Part shown: positions 30,301-40,300 of the stretch, piece after piece
Layout of the letters: each line of letters starts with the position of its first letter
How positions within the stretch are numbered: position 1 is the stretch's first letter
From: JAGLQA01 sp023135565
GTDB taxonomy: Bacteria > Acidobacteriota > Aminicenantia > UBA2199
Direction of reading: 5' to 3'
Assembly: GCA_030639305.1 (NCBI GenBank)
Contig: DAOWCY010000027.1
Span: forward strand, 1-49,858
DNA length: 49,858 nt
Made by a program: the position numbers and the translations under genes
The notes under the pieces: generated by a model
What the model saw: the letters and a program-made list of their open reading frames with translations, nothing else
Told to the model about the DNA's origin: nothing
Database searches by the model: none

Positions 30301-33300
30301 AGGCATCGAGAAAGGCATTGGCGGCAAAATAATCCACCTGGCCTAACTGGGGCACTACGGAGTTGATGGAAGAACAAAGCAAAATAAAATCGAGAGGGTC
30401 GTTTTTTAGCAGGCTGTCGAGAATCAATGTACCCCGTACCTTGGGTAAGAGGACACTGTCGGCGATTTTCCCGGTTTTTAATTGTATGATCCCGGCGCCG
30501 GGCAGGCCGGCGGCATGGATCACCCCGTTAACCGGGCCGAAGTGTTCCCGGGCCCGGCAGAGGGCCTGTTCCATGGCTGCATAGTCGGTGACGTCTACCG
30601 ATAGCACCAGCACCCCGGCGCCCAATTCTTCCAATTGCCGCACTTTGTCTATTTTGCGGCTTACCGGGTCGGAGGAAGGATGCGAAGAGAGCCACTGCTC
30701 CCATTCCTCCCGTTCGGGGAAAGCGGAACGTCCGGTAAGTATCAGGGCCGGCTGCACCTGTTTGCTTAGATATTCGGCAAATACGAAACCGACCCCACCG
30801 AGACCGCCGCTAATGAGATAGACGCCTCCCTGCCGCAGCCGGGGTATCCGTGGTGCGCCTGCGCCCGCGCTTATGGGCTCGCTTAAGGCTGCCGCTTCGA
30901 AAGTGCGCACTAAACGGTAACCGCTGCGGTAAGCTATTACCTCATCCATGGCGTCGGATTTGATCTCTTGCAGCAAATGGCGCAGTAGTTCCTGTTCCGT
31001 GAGGCTGCCTTTTTCGGGGAGTATCAAGTCGATGCTGCTGCAGGAAATATTGGGAAATTCCTGGGGAATCACATTCACCGGGCCCAAAAGCACCGCTTTC
31101 TCCGGGAATATGGTTTCACCGCCGACCACTTCGTGCACCCGGTTGGACAGTACGGTCAGGCGTACCTTTTCGCTTATATCTACCTTGCTCATGGCCTGGG
31201 CCAGGTAAAGTAAACTATAAAAAGCGCAGTCTAAGTAACCTTTTTCCCAATCGGCTCCCCAGCGGGGGGAATCGCCGGGAGTGAGATTCCATAAATGAAC
31301 CACGCGCTGGGGCAGTTTGTTTTCTTCTTTTAGGGTTTTAAGCAAAACCAGGTAATCTTCAGCCTGACGGGGATCGATAGTAAAATGATCCCTGCCTTCG
31401 TCGGGGCGGGCAAAGCCGGAGCCCGCGGCTACTGTAACGACATTGTGTCCTTCCCGGCGCAATTTTTCTATTATTTGAGCGCCGATATTACATTGACCGG
31501 TAAAAAAGAGCCAGTTTAAAACACTCTCACTCTCATCGTCGCCGCTGCCGGTTTCCGCGGGAACAGGCACTACGGAACGCTTCCAGGAGGGGATATAAAA
31601 CCAGTCGTCGAAATCCTTTTTCTTATTCGGGTCTTCCCCGGAGCCCAAATTGGCGAGTACGTCGTGGTGTATCCAGAAGCTCTGCCCCTGGAAAGGGTAG
31701 AGGGGCAGGCGTATGCGCCGGCGTCTCTCCTGTTCGTAAAATGCCTGCCAATCTATATCCTGGCCTACCAGCCAGAGGCGGCCTATTTTTTCCAGCAGGT
31801 AGGCGCTGTCCGAGACCTGTTCTTTGGGATGTCTCATCAGGTTAACGCCGGCCTGTGCCGGTTTTTTGGCGTCATGCTGCCGGGCAAAAGTGCTCAAGGC
31901 CCGGCCCGGCCCGACTTCTACCGGCAGGGCATATTCATCTTTTAAGATTTCGCCCAGCCCGGCGGCGAAACGCACCGTACTGCGCAAATGGCGGGCATAA
32001 TAACCGGGATCGACTGCTTCCTCGGCTGTTATCCAGGCGCCGGTTAAATTCGATATATAGGGTATCTGCGGCTGACTTAAATTCACTTTCGCTACTTCCG
32101 CTTCAAATTCGGCCAGCATGGGTTCCATGGACTTCGAGTGAAAGGCATGAGAAGTATGCAGGATACGGACCTGGACTTCTTGCTTTTTTAAACGCCCGGC
32201 CAGCTCCCGGATTTCTTTGTCCGGGCCGGACAGTACGCATAAATTCGGCGCATTGACGGCGGCCAATTCGATGTTTTTTTCGAGCAGGGGCTGCACTTCG
32301 GCTTCGGGTAATGGGACGCTTAACATGGAGCCCGGGGTCATCCGCTGCATGAGTTTACCGCGCAGCGTAACTATTTTTACCGCATCTTCTAAAGAGAAAA
32401 CGCCCGCCAGGCAGGCTGCGGCGTACTCGCCGATGCTGTGGCCGGTCATGGCCCGGGGTTTTATGCCCCACTTCATAAGCAGCCTGGCCAGCGAGTATTC
32501 GATAATAAATAGAACCGGTTGGGCTATTTCGGTATTATTTATAGAGTCTGAATCGGACTTATCGGATTTACCGGACTCAGTGGGGGGATAAAGAATCGCT
32601 TTGAGGTCATACCCGGCGCAAGAGCGAAAAATTTCGAAACAGCGGTCCATTTCCTCCCGGAATAGGAGTTCTGTTTCATACAATCCCAATCCCATATTTA
32701 TATACTGGGATCCCTGGCCGGAGAACATGAATACAGGCCGGTTTTCATCCCGGGCAGTGCCGCGGAATACCTTTTTTATATCGAAAGGTGTGTTCTCGTC
32801 GGGAGGAGTAAGGCAGGCAATCGCCTCTTCGGTAGTGGAGACAACCAGCATCTGCCTCATTTTGAAAGCTGAACGCCCCACCTGTAGGGTGTATGCAGCA
32901 TCAGGCAGGTTTAACTGTGGGTTGGCCTTTAAATGTTCGCGCAGGTTTATGGTCATCTGCTCTAAAGCTTTACTGTTCTTTGCGGAGAGGAGGATCAACC
33001 GGTCGGTCCTACCGGCGGAAACGGGTTCTCCTGCCGGGGCTTCTTCTAAGATGGCATGCACATTGGTGCCGCCTACTCCAAAAGAACTGACCCCGGCGCG
33101 GCGGGGAAATTCGCCGCGCGGCCATTCCTTGAGTTCGGTATTCACATAAAAAGGACTGTTTGCAAAATCTATTTTGGGATTGGGCTTTTCAAAATTGAGA
33201 CTGGGGGGAATGTACCCGTTATGCAAAGATAAAACGGCTTTGACAAAAGAGCCGATCCCGGCGGCTGTATCCATGTGGCCGACATTGGACTTGGTTGAGG

Positions 33301-34348
33301 TAATTGCGCAGTAGTTTCTTTTGTCTGTATCGAAAGCCTGGGTCAGGCTCTCTATTTCTATGGGATCGCCTATGGTGGTGCCTGTGCCGTGGGTTTCTAC
33401 GAAGGTTATGGTCTCCGGGTCTACCCCGGAAATGAGGTGAGCGGCGCGGATCACTTCGGTCTGACCGTCGACGCCCGGGGCTGTGTAAGAACCTTTCCTG
33501 CCGCCGTCGTTATTTATGGCGGACCCTTTGATTACGGCCATGATGCTGTCGCCGTCTTTTTCGGCTTCTTCCAACCGCTTTAACACTGCCACGCCGACGC
33601 CGTCTGAAAAAACCACCCCTTTGGCGCGGACGTCGAAAGCGCGCACGTGGCCGTCCGGGGACTTGATCATGCCTTCCTCATAGGTGTAGCCCATGCGCAC
33701 GGGAACGGTGACGGACGTACCCCCGGCCAGGGCCATATCGCACTGCCCGGTTAAAAGCAGGCGGCAGGCCAGGTCCACCGCTACCAACGAACTGGAACAG
33801 GCGGTTTTCATGGTAATGGCCGGGCCGGTTAGATTGAACCGGTAAGCCATGCGCGTACTTAAAAAATCGCGGTCCATCAAATGATCCGAGGCAAAAGAGC
33901 CGTAAACAGCGGTTTTGCCGGAAAAAATGGCCCGGCTTTCCCAACCGCGGTTATTGGTAGCCCCGGCCACTATGCCGATCCTGCCGTCAAAATTGTCCGG
34001 GCTGTAACCGGCGTGCTCCATGGCCCACCAGACGACTTCGTGAAAGACGCGCATCTGCGGGTCCATGAGCTCGGCTTCCGCCGGGGTATACCCGAAAAAA
34101 ACGGCGTCGAAGCAATCGACGTCGTTTAACACACCTTTGGAGTTCACAAAATTGGGATCATCGAGTCTCGCTTCCGATGCGCCGTCTGCCAAAGATTCTT
34201 CACGGGTAAAATGGGATATCGATTCCACGCCGTTTTTTATATTTTCCCAGAATTCGTCTATGCTGCCGGCCCCGGGAAATCTCCCGGCCATGCCGATAAC
34301 CGCTATTTCCAGGCCTGTTCTTTCGGTTTCTTGAGAATTATTTTTCAT
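27338..34348 (-). CDS. hybrid PKS/NRPS subunit KS-AT-KR-DH-ACP-C
   Basis: A 2336-residue subunit. KS (about 12-445) has Cys184 in TACSSSL, then HGTGT and KSNVGH. AT (about 520-830) has Ser638 in GHSIGE and HAFHS, indicating malonyl-CoA. KR (structural half from about 900, catalytic half about 1175-1350) has SGGLGGVG and the Ser/Tyr/Asn set in SSINSVVPQLGQVDYFAAN. DH (about 1400-1690) follows the KR; its His motif is HKTTDGKGLLP, one residue longer than HxxxGxxxxP, with Asp in HPALLDT. ACP has GGDSL (about 1829). A full C domain (about 1875-2315) has MHHIISDG. The tail ends QDEGDFDF. It should extend the glycyl intermediate by one C2 unit and pass it to aa1. Starts with GAGGAG upstream and overlaps the previous gene by 11 nt. 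Confidence 0.93.
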   Translation of the reverse strand: MKNNSQETERTGLEIAVIGMAGRFPGAGSIDEFWENIKNGVESISHFTREESLADGASEARLDDPNFVNSKGVLNDVDCFDAVFFGYTPAEAELMDPQMRVFHEVVWWAMEHAGYSPDNFDGRIGIVAGATNNRGWESRAIFSGKTAVYGSFASDHLMDRDFLSTRMAYRFNLTGPAITMKTACSSSLVAVDLACRLLLTGQCDMALAGGTSVTVPVRMGYTYEEGMIKSPDGHVRAFDVRAKGVVFSDGVGVAVLKRLEEAEKDGDSIMAVIKGSAINNDGGRKGSYTAPGVDGQTEVIRAAHLISGVDPETITFVETHGTGTTIGDPIEIESLTQAFDTDKRNYCAITSTKSNVGHMDTAAGIGSFVKAVLSLHNGYIPPSLNFEKPNPKIDFANSPFYVNTELKEWPRGEFPRRAGVSSFGVGGTNVHAILEEAPAGEPVSAGRTDRLILLSAKNSKALEQMTINLREHLKANPQLNLPDAAYTLQVGRSAFKMRQMLVVSTTEEAIACLTPPDENTPFDIKKVFRGTARDENRPVFMFSGQGSQYINMGLGLYETELLFREEMDRCFEIFRSCAGYDLKAILYPPTESGKSDKSDSDSINNTEIAQPVLFIIEYSLARLLMKWGIKPRAMTGHSIGEYAAACLAGVFSLEDAVKIVTLRGKLMQRMTPGSMLSVPLPEAEVQPLLEKNIELAAVNAPNLCVLSGPDKEIRELAGRLKKQEVQVRILHTSHAFHSKSMEPMLAEFEAEVAKVNLSQPQIPYISNLTGAWITAEEAVDPGYYARHLRSTVRFAAGLGEILKDEYALPVEVGPGRALSTFARQHDAKKPAQAGVNLMRHPKEQVSDSAYLLEKIGRLWLVGQDIDWQAFYEQERRRRIRLPLYPFQGQSFWIHHDVLANLGSGEDPNKKKDFDDWFYIPSWKRSVVPVPAETGSGDDESESVLNWLFFTGQCNIGAQIIEKLRREGHNVVTVAAGSGFARPDEGRDHFTIDPRQAEDYLVLLKTLKEENKLPQRVVHLWNLTPGDSPRWGADWEKGYLDCAFYSLLYLAQAMSKVDISEKVRLTVLSNRVHEVVGGETIFPEKAVLLGPVNVIPQEFPNISCSSIDLILPEKGSLTEQELLRHLLQEIKSDAMDEVIAYRSGYRLVRTFEAAALSEPISAGAGAPRIPRLRQGGVYLISGGLGGVGFVFAEYLSKQVQPALILTGRSAFPEREEWEQWLSSHPSSDPVSRKIDKVRQLEELGAGVLVLSVDVTDYAAMEQALCRAREHFGPVNGVIHAAGLPGAGIIQLKTGKIADSVLLPKVRGTLILDSLLKNDPLDFILLCSSINSVVPQLGQVDYFAANAFLDAYAFHKRTGNVFTVSVNWDAWQEVGMAVAAAGEYGGSAASAPAQALPLDPPHPLLEKYTASPGERMKYTGRLTLEKNWPLNEHKTTDGKGLLPGTTYLEMIRAAYEHYSSETAFEISSANFVIPLMVNKDDEREVYLYLERQKDFFQVRVESTLKGDTDMRQRHVVAEVRPLKSEEPRSHNIEELKKKCNVREIIFDKEAMRKKERELEKTGEKPQGLLVFGPRWKTMKWTRYGKDEGLTLFELPAEYAAELEQYKLHPALLDTCTGFMFGYVGGGKPYIPFAYKKLVMFRPLPATIICYNRLIGESSSGEFLRFNVILMDEEGRECVTVEEFTMLQVSEDIEGRIRQKEHAAAPRSAAKETAAVDSGELNERQRYLLRTGIRPGEGIAAFERILSGETPQVVVSTIDLPMRIERQKSAFLDRLKEADREEGKSSGPKHARPEISTVFVEPGSETEKKIALFWEEQLGISGVGLFDDFFELGGDSLKAVTILGKVQKASDVEVPISEFFNNPTVKGLSEFVGGSEEESKFYSIEPAPEKDYYPLSSAQKRLYIVQQMEIDNVGYNLPEAVFLEGDIRKSQFQKIFEKLIERHESFRTSFEMVNDEPVQRIHKQVEFEVEYYDAVDNKDFAGKSIDGILRQLIRPFDLTQPPLLRVCLVRTEEKKFQMLLDMHHIISDGVSQLNLFAEIMTLIQGGELLPLRLQYKDYSEWKNSPGNRERIEQQGDYWHKRFAGEIPEINLPLDYERPAVQDFAGGHVYFNLAEDLKNRIDRLTGETETTLYMVLLAAYYTLLSKYTRQEDIVVGSPISGRGHLDLQHIIGMFVNMLPLRQQPVGEKTFAEFLKEVKKSVVDAFENQEYQFDDMVNHLDLQGNPSRNPIFNVVLAMQNMSVEGVSRDDIKQYYGFESGISKFDLLLNVSDLSDPIVMYLEYKTKLFKKSTIERIAKHYIEILEQLVENKDLKLKDIKLSTGAVEMKNDRYRQDEGDFDF
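32554..32580 (-). repeat. 9-bp repeat locus in the AT domain of the third PKS module
   Basis: Three 9-bp units (CGGACTTAT, CGGATTTAC, CGGACTCAG) in plus-strand reading. They encode SGKSDKSDSDS between the ILYP and NNTEIAQP segments of the AT domain. The AT domain at 47303-47356 carries the same repeat at the same protein position. Confidence 0.85.
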
Positions 34349-37300
34349 GTTTCACTCCTCTTTTGAATTGTTTGATGGTATTTTTATAGGTATTAGCTGC
34401 TTGCTTTAAAGATTCAACCTGCTCCTCTTTTTTCTTTTGTGCGCCTGCCGGGTCTTGCAGTTCTTTTAAATACTTTGAAAAAGAACCGATAGTAAAGTAC
34501 CTGAACAGGGACACTACCGGGATATCTTTGTTTAATTCCTCTTTTAAGCGGTTATTGAGATGCACTACCTTTAACGAATTGCCGCCCAGGTCGAAAAAGC
34601 TGTCGTTAATACCTACTTTGTCTATATCCAGCACCTCTTTCCAGAGGTCTGCGATTATTTTTTCGGTTCCTGTTCCCGGGGCCAGGTAAGCGGTGGCCAG
34701 TCCGATGCGCGGACTGTCCGGTGCGGGCAGGGCTCTGCGGTCCACCTTGCCGCTGCCTGTTAAGGGCACGGCGTCTATGCGGGTAAAATGGGCCGGCGCC
34801 ATGTACAGGGGTAAACGATGCAGCAGGTGAGTGCGTATGCGGCTGACAGCGAGTTCCTTTTGGGAAATTAGGTAAGCGGCTAAGAAGCTTTCCCCTTTCT
34901 CGTCTGTCCTAACTGTGACTACCGCTTCTTCGATGTCATCGAGTTTCAGTAACTGCTCTTCGATCTCTTCGAGGTCGATCCTGTAGCCGCGAATCTTAAC
35001 CTGGAGGTCGCTTCTGCCTAAATATTCGATTTCTCCGTTTGGCAGCCAGCGGGCCAAATCCCCGGTGCGGTAAAGAGTGAGTGGTGAGTGGTGAGTGGTG
35101 AATTTTGAGAGGCGATCATCGAGCTGTTTAGAGGGTGGGTGCGCCGCATCCTCGCCGGTTTTACAGCTCCTATAGGACTTATTGGACCTATCGGACTCAT
35201 AAACATCAGGCCGGAACTTCTCCCCTGTCAATTCGGGATTGTTCAGGTAGCCCCGGGCCACGCCGTCCCCGGCAATCAACAATTCCCCGGCAGCCCCGAT
35301 AGGCTGCAATTTGTCGTTTTTCTGGTTAACTATATAGACCTGGGTATTGCTTATGGGGCTGCCCAGGGTGACCCTGTCCGCGCCGCTTAAATCCTTGACT
35401 GTGGACCAGATAGTGGTTTCCGTGGGCCCGTACATATTATAAATCTTGCCTTTAAATTCCTTTTTTAGGTTTTCGAAGAGGTGCTGGGGAAATGCCTCGC
35501 CGCCGACCATCAAGGTGTCGATGAAGGAGAGAGCGGCTGACCCGGACGGTACGCTCAAAAGGAGCTGCAAATGGGAAGGGGTTAATTGCAGTAAGTTTAC
35601 CTTTTCCTTTGCCAGGGTTTTCGCCAGCAGTGCCGGGTCAGAGTGCTCCTCGTCCCCGGCCACCAGGATTTTCATGCCTATGTGCAGGGGGAGCAGGAGC
35701 TCCAGCACAGATATGTCGAAAGAGATGGTGGTGAGCGCCAGTATGGTTTTACCCGGGGCAAAGTCGATCAGCCGGGTCATGCCTTTGAAGAAATTAACCA
35801 CGCTGCGCCGGCTGATAACCACCCCTTTGGGATTACCGGTGGACCCTGATGTATAAATCACGTATGCCGGTTGGGTGGGATCGAAAGCACCGGGATTTCC
35901 TGTTTTTAGCGGTTCCGTATAGGTTTCTCGATCGTCGATATCGATAATTTCACCGGAAAAAGCCGATTCTTGCAGCGCTTTCTTGAATCCGGCATTAAGA
36001 AGTAAATGGCGGGCAGCGCTGCTTTTTACGATATATTCGCTCCGCTGCGGCGGGTAAAGAGGGTCTAAGGGCAGGTACGCGGCCCCGGCTTTTAAGATTC
36101 CCAGTATACCGATGACTATGGCTGGGGAACGCTCTACCATAAGACCGACTACAGCGCCGGGCCTCACTCCTTTCGCCCATAATAGAGCGGCCATCTTTCC
36201 TGCTTCCCGGTCTAACTGCCTGTAGGTCAGGACAGATTGCCTGTTCGGATCAGGGGGCTTTTTTGCAGTGGTTAGGGCCGGTACTGTTAGGGCCACGGCG
36301 TCCGGGCTCTTTTGCACCTGGTCGCCGAACAATTCGGTTATGGTTTTATCCTGCTCATAGGGCGTCTGCGTATCGTTAAAGCTTCTTAATAACTGCTCCC
36401 GCTCCTTGGCGGGGATCATTTCTATATTGTCGATTGTTTTGCCCGGGTCTTCTAAAACGGCGTTGACGAGTTCTTTAAAATAAGCACTGGAGCGCTCCAT
36501 CGTCTCTCGCTTGAAAAGCTTGTCACAATATTCGAATTTGCAGCCTAACCGGTCCTCCTCTTCCGCGGCGATAAGGGTGAGATCGAATTCGGATGTGCCT
36601 TTTTCATAGGGATAGAGCTCGATGGCCAGCCCACTTGCGGTTTGCGTCGAAATTTGCCCGGGCAGCATATCCCACTGGTTGTGCAGGATAAACATGGTAT
36701 CGAACAGGGGACTGCGGCTCAAATCCCGGTTCGGGGCGGTCCGCTCCACCAGGTCTTCAAAGGGATAGTCCTGGTTGTCAAAGGCTTTTAAGGTCTTTTT
36801 TCCAACATCTTTCAAAAAAGATATAAAAGTTTGGCTTCCCAAAACCCGGCTGCGCAGCGCCAGGGTGTTTAAGAAAAAACCGATAATGTGTTGTAAACCG
36901 GGATGGCGTCGCCCGGCAATGGGAGCGCCCACCACGATATCCTCCTGCCCGCTGAGCTTTGCTAAGAGTACTTTATAAAGGGTTAGGAGGAGCATAAACA
37001 GGGTAACTCCCTGTTCCAGGGCCAGGGCTTTGAGCTTGGCCGTGGTTTGAGCATCTATGGTAAAACGCAGAGCAGCCCCGGAAAAATCCTGCAGCGCGGG
37101 TCTTACAAAATCGTAAGAGAGGTCCAGTACCGGTATGTTCCCGCGAAACTCTTCCAACCAGAAGATTCCCTGTTCTTTTACTGCGCCCTGTTCTATATTT
37201 TGCACCTGCCAGTAGGCGTAATCTTTGTACTGGATATTTAAGGGGGGGAGTTTTTGGCCATCATAGAGAGCTGTAAATTCCCTTAAAAGGATCCCCTGGG

Positions 37301-40300
37301 ACACGCCGTCATGAACTATGTGATGCATATCTATGAGTAAAATATGCTCGTTTTCTCCTTTTTTTATTAAAAAAACCCTGATCAACGGGGCTTGCGCCAG
37401 ATCGAAGGGGCGAATAAAATCCCGGCCTATCTCCGGGTCTGCCGGGCCTACCGGCACCTCGACCTGTTCGATGGCGAAGTCGATTTTCGCTGCCGGATGG
37501 ATGCGCTGCAGCGGTTGACCGGTCTTCATAGTAAAAGAAGTACGGAAACTTTCGTGCCTGCGAATCAATTGGCGAAAACTCTCTTCCAGCAAGGTTATGT
37601 CCAACTTGCCCCGCAGCACAAGCCCCGAAGCCAGGTTGTAAACCAGGCTCTGCGGGTCGAGAAGGTGCAGTATGTATAACCTTTTTTGAGACGAAGATAA
37701 GGGATAATAATCCTGCTTGTCCAGGGGTTCTATGGGGGGTAAATCCCGCTCTGCGGCCCGGCCCGTTATATACCGGGATACCTGGCTTATGGTGCGCAAA
37801 TGGAAAAACTCTTCTAAAGGAACCTCCACCCTGGCCTGTTCCCGGGTATCCGCGATTACTGTAATGGCTTTTAAAGAATCGCCGCCTAACTCGAAAAAAT
37901 CGTCGTCTATGCCGATGCGGTCGATGCCCAAAATTTGCTGCCAGATCTGCGCCAGGTCATGGTGCAGCGGGGTTTCGGCGGGTGCGTAGGGGGTGAGCAG
38001 GGGCGGGCGCGGGTATAGGGTGAGTGTCCGGTCGTCCTTTTTCCTTCCGGGGCCGACGCCGGGATCGATGTTTATCCACTGGTCGATCCTGGCTTGCAGG
38101 CTGCCTGTGGAGTGCATGACCTGGGCGGAAACCGTGCAGTTCACTACCCGTTCGAAAGCTTCGCAGCCTTCCGCCGTGGTCATGGCCAATGGCTGTAAGG
38201 CCCGGGGAACTCCGCCCTGGTCCCGCCCGTCCGTTAAATCCCAAACATCCAGGTTGTAAGATATCCAGGGGAAGGGGCTTGTTGAAAACCTGGCCCGGGC
38301 AAAGGCGTCCATGTAGATGTTGGCCGCCGCATAAGCGGCAAACCCGAGACCGCCGAGAACCGCGGAGGATGAAGACAACAGTAGACAAAAATCGAGATTT
38401 TGCCCCTGCAGCACGGTTTCCAATACGGGCGGAGCGTCCACTTTGGCCCGGAATTGCCGCTTCACGAGTTCGTCCGTGAGCTGGTGGATGGGCCGGCTGT
38501 CGATTATACCGGCGGCATGCACCAGACCGTCGATTTTTTGGAATTTTTTTATGGTTTCCTCGATTACCCGGCGCATCTGCCCGGTATCCGCGGCGTCTGC
38601 CGTTAACACTAAGATTTCTTTACCCGTGGGGTCGATCCGGCGCAAAAGCCGCCGCCTCTCGTCCCCTTTCGCTAAAGGAGACCTGCCGGCCAACACCAGC
38701 CGGGCAGTAAACTTTTCCCGCAAATAGCGGGCCAATATTAGACCGATTCTGCCCAAACCGCCGGTAATGATGTAAACCCCTTGCTTTTTTAAGCGCTGTT
38801 TACCGCCGCTCTCCTGTTTTAGCGGCAGGGGGTCGAAAACCTGTACCCAGCGGAAGCGGCTGCGCAGTGCGGTCACCTTATCTGAAGAAGGGGAGCGGAT
38901 TTCAGCATACAGGCTGCCCATAAGTGTGCTGTCCGGGGAAGTCCCGGGCTGGGGGGGTGGGATATCTATGCAGCGGCAGCCGATCCCGGGGTTCTCCTGG
39001 GGGATCACTTTAAGAGCGCCCAGTATGGTCGATTTGGCAGGCTGCGGATCCTCTCCACCGTAGATGTTAAATAGACCCGTTGTCACGGCTGTGATATCAA
39101 TGTGTTTGCCTAAGGGGGAGGCGGAAAGGCCGCGAGTGATATAGAGCAGGCTGTAAAAACCGCTGCTGTTCTCGTCCGGGTCCAGGTTCCAGGCATAGAT
39201 GATTTCTAAGGGCAGGGATTCTTCCGCGCTGTGTTCTTCTCCGAGTTTGGCAAAAACCTGCTTGTAGTCATCTTCCCGGTCAGACCGGATCGTATAAGCG
39301 CCGCTTGCGTCAAAACCGTAGGCGCTGCCTTTTCTAACTCCGGTTACCTTCATACCCGCTTGTTCCAGTTTTCCCGATAGACCCGCTCCTACGCCATTTT
39401 CATCTAAGAAGAGAAGATAATGTTTTTCCCCGGCAGTTTCCTGGTGAAGGTTTTGCCCGGGCAGGGAACGCTTCCAGGTTGGAACATAGAACCAATCCGC
39501 GGGGTCGCTTTTTTTTGCCGGGGAGCTTTCTTCTCGGTTCAACCGGCGGATCATTTCCATTAGATCATCTTTTACGATAAAACGCTGACCTTCAAAGGGA
39601 TAGGTGGGCAGGGGCAGGCGCCGCCTCTTCTCTGCGCCGTGAAAAGCTTTCCAATCCACAGATGCGCCGTAGAGCCACATAAGCCCGATTTTATTGAGCA
39701 GGAAACGGGTGTCTGAAATTTTTCTCCCGCCGACACGAACCAAATCTACAGCATGCTGCCTGTCTTCCCTGCGTATCGAACGGTTGATCATTGTGGTCAG
39801 GTCGCGGCCCGGACCGATCTCGACAAAAAGGGTATCCGGGTCGCCGGTCAATTGTTCGAGACCTGCGGCGAATTGGACTGTATGCCTCAGGTGGTTGGCC
39901 CAATGCTGGGGGTCCGCTGCTTGTTCCACGGTGATCCAGGTTCCGCTGACATTGGATATATAGGGAATCCGCGGAGCAGAAAGCGACAGGCTGGATAGGG
40001 TTCCGGTAAACCTTTCCAGCAGGGGTTCCGTCATAGGTGAATGGAAAGCATGGGAAGCAGGAATCTTCATACACATGAGACGCTTTTCTTTCATCTTCCT
40101 CTCAAACGCATCTACAACCGCGAGAGGACCGGAGATTACGCAGGAAAAACCATTGTTTATGGCAATCGCTAATTCGCTGTCGAGCTGGGGTTCGATATCT
40201 TTTACCGGCGCCGGTACGCTGAGCATGCGGCCCGGCGGCAATTCCTCCATCAATTTGCCTCTAACTACCAGGAGCTTTAGGGCATCCGCCAGGGAAAATA

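Noticed and set aside
35077..35200. CRISPR-like array
   Set aside because: Units are 7 and 9 bp without unique spacers, lie within a coding frame, and no cas gene is present.
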